Assembly: GCA_018350325.1 (NCBI GenBank)
Contig: JAEVLN010000059.1
Coordinates: forward strand, 1-64,000
DNA length: 64,000 nucleotides
Source of the DNA: Globodera rostochiensis
Taxonomy: Eukaryota > Nematoda > Chromadorea > Rhabditida > Heteroderidae
Direction: 5' to 3'
The stretch's first letter is position 1, and each line of letters starts with the position of its first letter. Below the pieces are notes generated by a model. It was given only the letters and a program-made list of their open reading frames with translations, searched no databases and was not told where the DNA came from. A program made the position numbers and the translations under genes. Of this stretch, positions 10,916 through 20,917 are shown in pieces.

Positions 10916-13900
10916 TTATTCGGGAAATATGAAAAAGCGTTTTGTCAGAGTGCTTTCATAATACGGCATTTGTTTTGCCTTTTTATTCTGTTTGCTCTCC
11001 ATTTTACTCACGAAATGATGGACCCGCTCCAGCAATGACGTGATTTCCTCATCCTTTGCAAATTCGCTAAATATCTGGCACACGGCTTGCATGTACCAAC
11101 TGCCAAATTGGTGATTGCGAAATGAAGCAAACTTCGGCAGTACTGAATGTCCGACCAAAATGTTAGCGTCAGTAGGCACCTTACTGAAGCAATAGGGGAT
11201 AAACAAACCATAAAATTAATTTAAAAAGACGAAAATTCTGATAGAAGTAGGACAATCAGAAAATTTTTTGTTTTAAAAAATCCACAGAAGACTTAACAAT
11301 TTGATTTTTAACTCTGATCGGATATCTTTTTAGTTATTAAACAATCCAGTAGTCAGTATTGGAACCAGGAATCCGGGATTTGTAATTAATTCCTGGATGA
11401 ATAAAGAAAATGTTTATTTTGAATATGTCTTTTTAAAGAAAAAATTCACATTGAGCATATCATATTAGAATTGCAACACTGCTAATCCCGACTAATCCCC
11501 ATCACATTCCCGGCCACAAAACTTTAATCCTGGCTAGATTTTGTGTTTTCCAATAGTGGGTAAACCCGAACCTACTTTTTCTTAAAATTCAAATCGTAAT
11601 TTTAATGTTCTAAAACAAAAGGCCAAACAATTTGCAGCAGACATAAAATCCCTGGGGCAATATAGGTAACTCACATAACCGGTTGCGAGTGCTTTTTGCA
11701 CGGCGATTTGTCTCGGTATTCCCGGCCTCTGTTTAATTTACAATTATTAAAAATTAATGCAAAAACATTTTATAATATCTTTTAACGTGCAAGTGTAAAA
11801 TTTAAATTTTTTAAAAAATATATTTATTTGACTCCATGCTTTTAAATCTAAATCATTTCACGCGGATAAAGTAAGGGATTCACACTCCCGTTAATTTGGA
11901 CCCAACTGAGGAACGGGAATGCAGAAATTCTGCTTCACTCGCCACTAAATTTTGAATTCCCGTCCTCTCTTTCGGAAAAAAATATTTATATTTTATCCCG
12001 AAAATAATTTCATAACTAAAAATTAAGCCCATTTTTTATAGTTTAGTAAAGGACCGGCGGCAACCATAATCGCCGCCGGGAAAGCAGGGAAATTGGTCCT
12101 GGGGTACTAGAGGCTAAAATTGGTTTTTAATCAAAACTCATTTTAAATGATAATTTTTTATTTGAAAAGTTACTATATCTTCATTCTCCTTACTTTTGTT
12201 TGTTGCCAGACGAAGTGGACTGCCTTCCACTCGCTTTAACACCCGCATCAAGCTCTCCGCCTTGGCATGCTTGCACCAAAAACTGACAAATATAAGAACA
12301 TTTGACGAAGCCAAATAAAGTAAGTTTCTTACAATGACTGGTTTTTCTACCATGTTAGGGCAATATTGCCCGTTCATTTGTTTGACCAACGTGTTGGTCG
12401 AAACCCAATTGCCGTCCACCCCATATATGACCCCCTCATCACCATGTGACAGGATGATGACAAAAGTGCTAAATTTATATTTGTTTTTATTTATTATGTT
12501 AATTATTATCATATTCAAAATTTTAAAATGCGCATTATTATTTTTTTGTATCATTCATTTAGTTTTAACGATTAATACAGTAACAGGACTATGGCAGGCA
12601 AAAAAGCCACATTTTGCAAAATTTATGACTATTTCGGTCTACTTTAAATTATCTTACCTATTTGCCTTCTGGTGCCCATGAAGTCCTGCAAACCATTTCA
12701 TACAGTCCACCATCCGCTAAATTTTTTTAAATTTATGTTTTTAAATCGCACGCCAATATTTCAATTATTTTATGTCTCAGCTGGTATTTAAATTCATTAT
12801 TTTTTTGCTCTTCAGTTAATTCATATATTTCATTAACAAAAATATCACTTGTGCAGCTAAATCCTCTTCTAAATACACATGGTACCCAAATTGGACCAGC
12901 AAACGGCGAATGTTGTCACGATCAACATTTGACCCGTGGCGATACTGATCACCCTCAAAGCTGATGTTGTTTATGATCAGCGCTAATCCTTTGTTGGAGT
13001 TTGGATACACCTAATAAAGTTTAGCATTTGCCCAAATTCCGCATATTATTTAATTTTCAGTTTCTACAAATTTGAATTTTTCGACATACGGTACGGTACA
13101 GTTTCAATCTCTTCCATTTCTATTCAATATTTTTTGGAATTAAAGCGACTTTTTAGCGCTTTAAATCCCTGTTTTGGCGCTTTACGTTGTTCTGTTAATG
13201 CTTATTTAGGTAATTCGCAAAAACTCTTAATGAAAATTTAATAAATACCCGAAAATTTGCCGTAAAATTCTGCAAATTAAAAAATGCACCTGTAAAATTG
13301 ACTTCTTTTTTGACTAAAAATGCACCAAACCGAATTTTTCAGTCCATATTTCCCCATTTTAAAGCATAAAAATCAGCTTCTAATTCAAATTTAATGAATT
13401 TGACCAAAATTTAAATAATATACTCACGCGATCTTTATTTTTTCTGTAGAATCGCAACGCCGCGGGCTCTGGACGTCCTCTAACCCGTTCCATTACTTTC
13501 ACTCTTATACGTGCCAAAATGCCATCCTGGAACTCCTCGACCAACTGTTTCTCAAAAATGCCATTCCCCTCATCTTGCTCTTCATCAATTTCTTCTTCCT
13601 CAATTTCTTCTTCCTCATCAATCTCCTCCTCATCAGGTGCCTCTTCTTCATAGTCTTCTTCATCATGACGATATTCATTCTAAAATATTTCGAAATTAAT
13701 TTAGATATTTTTCATTCAAATTTTATTTTTTGCAAATTTTCCTTTAGCTGCCGGGATTACAAAAAAGACCCTAGTGGGATTTCGGAACGAGATGCCGATT
13801 AAAATCCCGGTCCCAGATTGGTCCTGGTAGCCCTAAAAGCGGGGATTGTGGCAAAGACCGGGATTGAAAAATTTGTATGCAACAATTTGGCTTTTTTTAA

Positions 13901-14142
13901 TTCCTTCAAGCCGTTCAAAGGGGCTGGCGATGCCGAAAGGCGCGCCCGAAATTTCGAGAATGGCAAAATTTGCCGCATTTTTAATTTTCAGTAGCTTAAA
14001 AAAGCATAGAAATTTAGACCGATCTCGACTGTTTTTATGTGAATTGTTTCCTAAACAAATCAACCTTTGCTCGTCTTCCCTTTTCAGCTAGTTGTTTTTG
14101 TCCTTTTTTGTTGTGACGTGCGCTTTCGCCTTTGTTCGGCAT
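10916..14142 (-). CDS. CED-3-like caspase, copy 2 (8 exons, 365 aa, truncated tail)
   Basis: Mirror copy of the gene at 2045. Exons from 5' to 3' are 14142-14065, 13679-13428, 13010-12849, 12716-12658, 12468-12333, 12282-12194, 11728-11675 and 11183-10916. All splice sites and phases are kept. Catalytic LSHGDEG and QACQG are intact, and the small subunit is identical to copy 1 as far as FIFPE. Differences I see: an in-frame 3-bp loss in the acidic exon, two substitutions in exon 4 (Ala to Asp, Asn to Lys) and Lys to Gln in exon 5. A 1-bp deletion after the FPE codons creates TAA and removes the basic C-terminal tail. The missing tail lies outside the caspase fold, so this copy should still be able to encode an enzyme. 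Confidence 0.9.
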
Positions 14143-15134
14143 GATGCTAATTCAAAATTTATTTTTAAACACTATTAAATTAATAAAAATATATAAATAA
14201 TTTAATTTTAAAATTCTGCCGAATCCACTCGCACAAGACAGACAAGACCATATGAATACAAATCACGATAAATGGTTACACGTTTATTCTTTGGTCTATA
14301 TTAGCAGTCCGTCCAACAAGTCGAGGAGGTATTTTTGAATAATATTTAAAAGGTTTGTGAAAATTTTCAACAATTTCACCTATCTTACAACAAAAAAAAG
14401 CGGGGAACTTATTTCGGAGAACATAGCAAAAACGAAAAAACGATAATATTTAATAAAAATAAATCAAATGATTATGGAAATTATGGCCGCCGGGGGACGA
14501 CTAAAAAGCGAATGAAAACATTGCAGACGTTCGTTCTTCCATCAGACGCAATCTCTTTGAAAATTAATATGCGTAACTTACTGCAAAATATTTATTTTTA
14601 ATAAACATTTAGCGAAAATGATGGAAGTGGCAGAAATGCAACGCAGAAATTGAGTGTAGGGAAAGGGAGGGGGGCAGTCGAAATAGGTAAAAAGAAATTA
14701 TTATTTTTATTTAATTGTTCATTCAAAAAAATTGATTTAATTTTTTAAATTTTAATCAGATATACAAATATTTAAAAATTTTAAATAATTTATAAAATTA
14801 ATTCGTAGTTAAAGGAGAAAACAACGATGTCGCAGAAAGATGCTTGGCTGGTGGAATAAGAAGCTGAACGATTAGCAAAAGGCTGTTAAGGTGGGGGAGA
14901 GAGGGCATACAAAAATTTTAAGTGCCAAAGTACAAAGGCTTTACTTTTTAAGATTCGTACTGCATGTTGCAAACACTGTGCCGGGGCATTGCGTGAGTTA
15001 TGACCGACCCGCCGACGTTTTATCTAACTTTTGCGGGACGTTTTTTTCATTTTAGGTAAAATTTGAGCTGGCCCAGACAAAGTTGGCACTGGTAGAATCG
15101 CAGTGCCAAACTCGGGTCTCATCGTCGAATTTTT

Positions 15135-15758
15135 CTTAACAATTTTCCAAAAAGTCCATTTACATATTATTATTACTTCAATGAGTCCAATGCTTTGCTC
15201 CAACTACCTTGAAAATATTTTAACCCATAATGTCATTCAGAAATCAAAATTAAATCTTATATGAATGAAACCATTCCCTGAAAGGTACGATAGAATTTCA
15301 AAACTACAGTGAAATTTTGTTGAATTGATATCATTCAAATGATACTCAGATCAGGCTGCTCCTTCTCGAAGACATCTATGAACACGCTACAGTACACTTT
15401 TTGCTTTGCCTAATTGGGGGGCATTATTCCCCCCCCCCTCCATCACTCGTCGCCTTTCCTTCCAATGCTCCCAATTTGAGAGATTACGTAATAATAATGT
15501 TTCGTCTCAGTTCCGAAAAACTTTTTCTTGTCCATTGTGTTGGCATTAAATTAAATATTATTTAAATTTTTTAAATAATATTGAAACTGCCGTTCGTTAG
15601 TTATGGTAGGATGAATCGGCGTGGCGTTATTTAGGTAAATTATTTGTATTCCCCTCTCCCCCCCCCCCGGCGAAAACGGCCATTGAAAAGTGCACTTTTT
15701 TATCTGCTCGTTATTAAATAGTGAAAAAGTTAAATAAAAAAATAATCAATTTTATTTT
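15135..15758. other. Block of about 620 bp present only in the right arm
   Basis: The left arm passes directly from the sequence matching 15134 to that matching 15759 (near base 1055). The block is non-coding, with C-runs at about 15429-15440 and 15659-15669. No clear target duplication was found, so insertion here and deletion on the left cannot be told apart. Confidence 0.65.
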
Positions 15759-15904
15759 AGAAACTTATTCTGGATCATATTATTGTTTTCCGTTTTAGCA
15801 ACTAACTAACTATCAAGGGTAATTAATAAAAGTTTTTAATTGTTAATCCATACAAAAAGACTAGAGAATAGCACTCACAAAATTGGTTACTATGAATTAC
15901 CGGA

Positions 15905-16115
15905 ACTGAGTGCCAAATAAGATTTCGAAAAATCTTGTTTTAAAATTTCGTCGATTGAGATTTCGATGGATATACCATCGATAAGTTTTCACCGATCGAG
16001 ATTCGTTCGGAAATCATTGAAATACAGAAAAATTGGAGCAACCACTGTTTTGAATAATCGATTTATCCTTTAATCGACCGAATTGAGACTCTACCCAATA
16101 AGAGCCTAAAGTTCA
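15905..16115. other. Block of about 210 bp present only in the right arm
   Basis: This interrupts the match to left-arm bases near 890-910. It is built of GATTTCG, CGATCGAGATTC and ATCGATTTAT motifs, the CGAGATTCTCGAT type of dispersed repeat seen elsewhere in the window (for example 26745-26935). Probably a small repeat insertion. Confidence 0.6.
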
Positions 16116-16279
16116 ATATGTTTAAGCCTAGTGACCTCACTGATGCATTTTGACGCTTTTGATACTAAATTTGTACCCAAATATTAGCTTCTACTCCGTG
16201 GGGGTCATCCTTCGGGTTTTAATTGCTATCCCAGTATACCTTTTTAATTTATATAAAATCTTAATCGACAATCAACAAA

Positions 16280-16379
16280 ATGGGCAAGGCGATTAGCAAG
16301 CCGTTTAAGTGGGTTGGCAATGTATGTATTGTACACGGTGGGGAAAGCAGTTGAAGCGGTATTTGATGCTTATTTTTGA
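16280..16379 (+). pseudogene. Small unrecognised reading frame beginning MGKAISKPFKWVGN
   Basis: ATG at 16280 opens a basic/amphipathic peptide of 14 residues. The frame then shifts: a second frame continues as TVGKAVEAVFDAYF and a stop. The two halves look like one short protein broken by an indel near 16325-16335, or a gene with a very short intron. Family unknown. It sits at the start of the 2.4-kb block unique to the right arm. Confidence 0.3.
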
Positions 16380-16409
16380 CGACTCTTTGTCTACATCGTC
16401 ACGTGCGTT

Positions 16410-16848
16410 GTGCCGTCTCGGCAGGACGCTTTGTATCCCCACCCATCACTGAAGTTTTGGCCACATCGACAACCTAAACAATTGCTTGAAATACCAGGTG
16501 AACCGTATGCCTACCTACATCTAAGAATTAAAATAATTCATAAAATGAGTTTTAAGAACACTTTGGCCATTGTACACACCGGGAATATGCTCAGCAAAAG
16601 TTGCAGTTGGACCACATCACAATTGCATTCAACAAAAAATGCGTTGAGTAAGTTTATGCAGATTTGTAATAAATTATGAAAAGTGTAAAACAATTCAAAA
16701 TGGGTAGCTACTTCGAGTTAAAAGTTGGATAATTAATATGTATTTCAGGGAGAAAAATGATTTGTAGTTGTTGCAATAAGCAAATCAAGTTCATCGATGA
16801 ACTTTGTTACTGTCCGAGTTCCGCTGGAAGATGCCATTGCATCAAGTA
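16410..16848 (+). pseudogene. Small cysteine-rich protein remnant
   Basis: Three blocks read like exons: 16410-16497, 16551-16649 and 16749-16848. GT/AG borders are available at CCAG|GTGAAC, TTTTAAG|AAC, TTGA|GTAAG and TTTCAG|GG. The last block encodes a Cys-rich end (ICSCCNK ... LCYCPSSAGRCHCIK, stop). The middle block reads well in a frame (HCTHREYAQQ) that does not join the last block without a 1-base shift. Either a pseudogene or an unusual splice pattern. The Cys-rich, short character is like secreted nematode peptides, but no signal peptide is seen and I assign no function. Confidence 0.35.
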
Positions 16849-17136
16849 AAACAATAAATTCATATAAATTAAGGATATTTTTCTCTCTTTTTTTTTGTTA
16901 CTAAAATTGTCGAATAGTATATGTACCACCCGGAACACAATTCGACCATTTTTTTGGTTCAAACTGATACCGAAAGCCAGGATCTTTTTGGAGGATTTTT
17001 GGGATTGATTTTCGTCGAGGTTTTTCGAGTTTTTCCCTAACCAATCTTGGTCGGTGAAATTATTTTCGAGATTCTCGATCGAATCTCGACTGGTCCCAAG
17101 TTTTTTCTCTAAGTTTAAATATGCAACATATCACAC

Positions 17137-18524
17137 GGTTGGCCAACATTTGCGGCTCAGACATTTCCGGCCCAGACATTTGCGGCTTAAGACAAAATAG
17201 ACATTTGCGACCCGACATTTGCGGCCCAGACATTTGCGGCCCAGACATTTGCGACCCGACTTTTGCGGTCAGACACTTGCGGCCTAAGACACAATAGACA
17301 CTTGCGGCCAGACATTTGCGGCCTAAGGCAAAATAGACATTTGCGGCCCAGTCATTTGCGGCCTAAGGCAAAATAGACATTTGCGGCCCAGTCATTTGCG
17401 GCCTAAGGCAAAATAGACATTTGCGGCCAGCCATTTCGCCAAAATTCAAAAAACATTAATTAAAAACATTATTCCTTGACTCTTGCTTCACACTATGATT
17501 GGAATATGCATGACTCAACTATTTTAAACCTATATAGGACTAAAAATGCAATAAGGGATGGCATTTAAGTATTTCAAATAATTAAAAAGATTTATCACCG
17601 CACTAAAATTGGAAGAGGAATAGGTACTAGAAAAACAGAATCAGGTTTACAAGCTTGATCCAAAGGTCTCAGCGAAAAACGCAAGAAACTTTGTTAAAGC
17701 CTGTTTTGCGATACGACAATGATACTAATCGAAATGAAGAGCTTTACTGAGGCATAAAGTGAAAACAATTATGGGCCTAATTAATGTTTTTGAATTTTGG
17801 CGAAATATCGGGCCGCAGTCCTATTTTGGCTGAGGTCGTAAATGTCTGGGCCGCAAATGTCGGGTCGCAAATGTCTATTTTGTCTTAAGCCGCAAATGTC
17901 TGGGCCGCAAATGTCGGGTCGCAAATGTCTATTTTGTCTTAAGCCGCAAATGTCTGACCGCAAATGTCGGGTCGCAAATGTCTATTTTGTCTTAAGCCGC
18001 AAATGTCTGGGCCGCAAATGTCGGGTCGCAAATGTCTATTTTGTCTTAAGCCGCAAATGTCTGACCGCAAATGTCTGAGCCGCAAATGTCTGAGCCGCAA
18101 ATGTCTGGGCCGCAAATGTCGGGTCGCAAATGTCTATTTTGTCTTAAGCCGCAAATGTCTGGGCCGCAAATGTCGGGTCGCAAATGTCTATTTTGTCTTA
18201 AGCCGCAAATGTCTGACCGCAAATGTCTGAGCCGCAAATGTCTATTTTGTCTTAAGCCGCAAATGTCTGGGCCGCAAATGTCTGGGCCGCAAATGTCGGG
18301 TCGCAAATGTCTATTTTGTCTTAAGCCGCAAATGTCTGACCGCAAATGTCTGACCGCAAATGTCTGAGCCGCAAATGTCTGAGCCGCAAATGTCTGGGCC
18401 GCAAATGTCGGGTCGCAAATGTCTATTTTGTCTTAAGCCGCAAATGTCTGGGCCGCAAATGTCGGGTCGCAAATGTCTATTTTGTCTTAAGCCGCAAATG
18501 TCTGGCCGCAAATGTCTACACACC
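17137..18524. mobile_element. Fold-back element built of a GACATTTGCGGCC motif, 8-bp TSD
   Basis: The left part (17137-17445) is a tandem array of GACATTTGCGGCC(CA) units with GGCCTAAGGCAAAATA spacers. The right part (17800-18524) is the same array in inverse orientation (CCGCAAATGTCTG). The two flank a 350-bp unique core whose borders (GGCGAAATGGCTGG / GGCGAAATATCGGG type) are also inverted. The exact direct repeat TATCACAC flanks the whole at 17129-17136 and 18525-18532, showing insertion with an 8-bp target duplication. Ends read GGTTGGCCAACATTTGCGG and CCGCAAATGTCTACACACC. Open frames across the array (MSGPQMSGRKC... repeats) are simply the repeat translated. No transposase is present. 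Confidence 0.85.
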
Positions 18525-18719
18525 TATCACACAACTGACGCAAATCATTAAACATTTTTTGAAAAAAACAAAAAGGAAGCTGCCGACAATGTTCCGTGCT
18601 GAGAATCCGTTTTTTGGAAACATTTGGAATGAAATTATTTATTCACTAAATGGTAAACAGTGTCATCGAGCTGCCTTCGGGGGGTTTGCTCTCTAAAGGC
18701 ATCTGAAAACAATAAAATT

Positions 18720-18858
18720 TTTTCACTTATTACTTCAATCATTTTTTTATCAAAGCTAAATAATATTTATTAATATTGTAAAATTTTGTGATTATTTTTA
18801 TATTTTTATTTATGAAATTTGTGCAAAAATGGAAAAATTTGGGATTTTAATAAAAAAA
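18720..18858 (+). promoter_or_regulatory. Partial tandem duplicate of the HTH-gene leader
   Basis: This segment resembles 19165-19303: TTTTTTATCAAAGCT, then ATATTTATTAATATTG, then GTGCAAAAATGGAAAAATTT. It includes the ATG and about six codons (MEKFGI) before degenerating. The left arm has the same duplicate at about 535-690. It predates the inverted duplication and may provide a decoy start or extra promoter sequence. Confidence 0.6.
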
Positions 18859-19282
18859 CTTTCACTTTCTATTTATGTACATAAATCCCACAGACTACAG
18901 CTCCCATCCGGTTGGTTCCTAAAGTAAACAAATGTGAACAAAAAATGCTTACAATCATCAGGGTTTGGGCAAACTTTTTGTAATTTTTATTATTATTGAT
19001 CAGCAAAATTTGGTGATATTTGCTGGCCTGGAATTTCATTTTGGCTATTCACAATAGATCGCCATTTTTTATAAAATGGTTATTATTTAAGAAATTATTG
19101 AGATGTCAGAAATCTTATTGATTCGGGTGAAATATTATTAAAGAATAATTTATGTGAATGCCCATTTCAATTTGGGCTGTCATTTATTACTCTTAATCAT
19201 TTTTTTATCAAAGCTATAATATTTATTAATATTGAAAAATTCGTGATTATCTTATTATTTTTATTTAAGAATTTGTGCGAAA

Positions 19283-20288
19283 ATGGAAAAATTTGGGATT
19301 TTAATTTTGGCGGCATTCTTCACAATAAATTTACTGGACAAAGCCGAATCCGTAAAATTGGAACTCAAAACATTTGATGAAATATTCGGAGAAGGCTGGT
19401 GGGACAAAGGTGAAGCCGAACTTTTGAAAACGCCGGCGCCAACAAACTTTGGACAAAATGTCCATCACAAAATCGACCGGCAGAACACACAAATTGGACA
19501 AATTGAAACCAATTCAACTAATCAGAATCCTCCTCTCACACAGTCTGATCAGTCTGGACAAATTGAACCCAATTCAACTGATCAGAATCCTCCTCTCACA
19601 GAGTCTGATCACTCTGATATTGCTGAAGACGAGCGAAAACGTAAAATTATCGACAAATTCCACGCAATTAGAAACGAATTTAAGCAAAAAAGAAAATATT
19701 CAAAAAAAGAATGGAATCAAATTGAACAGAATATTGCTAAACATTTAAAAGTGAATCGCTCAAAAATATATAAATGGAAAAAAGAATTTGGCCTAAGTCA
19801 AAAAAAGACAAAAAATGAAAGAAAGCATTTGGTAGAGAAATTTGATCAAATGAAAGCCGAGTTAAAGCGGGATGGATTCAAAAACTCTTATAAAAACGAA
19901 CTTGATGAAACTGTGGCGAAAAAGTTGCGCATAAGCGATACAACAATTTACAATTGGAAACGTGAACTTGGCCAAACCAGTGAGCATTTTGAGCCCAATT
20001 TTATTAATTTATTTACATTTAATTAAAAATTCTTTTACAGTACCAAAACATAAATACTCCCACAGCGAACAAAAGGAATTGATGAAACGTTATTATAAAA
20101 TTAAGGGCAAAAATCCTAAAATGAGTGTTGGGGACATTGCCAAAATGTTGAAAATTGGAAGAGCCACTTTGGTTAGATGGAAAAAGCAATTTCATCCAAA
20201 TTCTGTCGATGGACATTTTACCGTTAACGTTACCGGAAAATGCCTTTTGCCGAACACTACTGAAAACAATAACATCATGTTTTTGTGA
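19283..20288 (+). CDS. Secreted protein with three helix-turn-helix-like repeats (2 exons, 314 aa)
   Basis: Exons are 19283-19979 and 20041-20288, with a 61-bp intron (A|GTGAGC ... TTACAG|TA) and phase kept. Residues 1-23 form a classic signal peptide (MEKFGILILAAFFTINLLDK, then AES). A middle region carries two copies of an NST(N/D)QNPPLT motif. Then come three basic repeats of about 55 residues, each ending in a helix-turn-helix signature: IAKHLKVNRSKIYKWKKEFG, VAKKLRISDTTIYNWKRELG and IAKMLKIGRATLVRWKKQF. These resemble DNA-binding motifs of transposases and homeodomain-like proteins. A signal peptide on a DNA-binding-like protein suggests export, possibly an effector that enters host nuclei (inference). 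The first codons are repeated inverted at the left window edge and as a decoy at 18829. I do not know a named family. Confidence 0.82.
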
Positions 20289-20917
20289 ATGCCTCTATAT
20301 TTCACAACTTAAGATTTTTTGTACCTATTTTTGACACTATTTTGAGGCCAACGAACGACAAACAAAAAGAAAAAAGCGAACTAATTCATTGTATGCCGCG
20401 CAGATCTTTCATGTTTCGTCTTTCTGAAAACAAAATTCATATTGAAAAGCAAAAAAGCAACAATTTAAGGGTTTAGTCTGTGTTCAGTTTGATATCAGAA
20501 CAACATTTCCGTTTGTCCTCCGTTCATTCATTTTCGGGGCTCACTCGGACCTTCTTTTGTGTCAAGCATTCTGAAAATAAAAAGTTTTTTTCAGAAACAA
20601 TGATAGGAACGGGGCGGATTTTTCGGACCTATTTAAAAATATATATTTACAACTCATACATGGATTTCGTAATTTTCATCAAAATAAATCATAGTATATA
20701 TATTTTTATTATTTTAAATCACAATTTTAATTTTTCTTTGATTATTTTACAAATTCAAAAATAGATTTTGTTTTCTTCAAATTTTTGTCTGAAACAGAGA
20801 AACAAACGTGGGGTGAAAAATTCTTACCCACAATTAGTGAAAGGACCTTGAGGACCGATCAAGGAGAGTTCGATCGAGAATCTCGATCGTCCTAACCTCG
20901 ACCCACAATTCATCCGT

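Larger units (their letters stand above)
16264..18658. other. Block of 2.4 kb present only in the right arm
   Basis: In the left arm, ...AATCTTA is followed directly by GGTGCCATCGAGCTGCC (bases 730-755 inverted). In the right arm the same two sides are separated by 16264-18658. The block carries two small gene remnants, a CGAGATTCTCG-type repeat (16985-17095) and the fold-back element 17137-18524. Confidence 0.75.
10909..19380 (-). repeat. Right arm of large inverted duplication
   Basis: This is the partner of 1-5281, inverted. Colinearity is interrupted by three blocks absent from the left arm: about 15135-15758, about 15905-16115 and about 16264-18658. Subtracting them leaves about 5.24 kb, which matches the left arm. 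Whether the blocks were inserted here or lost on the left is not decided for the first two. The third contains a fold-back element with its own target-site duplication and looks like added DNA. Confidence 0.92.

Noticed and set aside
17842..18551. Long open frames with repeated MSGPQMSGRKCLFCLKPQ-type peptides on both strands
   Set aside because: They are translations of the short tandem motif of the fold-back element; every frame stays open for the same reason, and no start context or splice pattern supports a gene.
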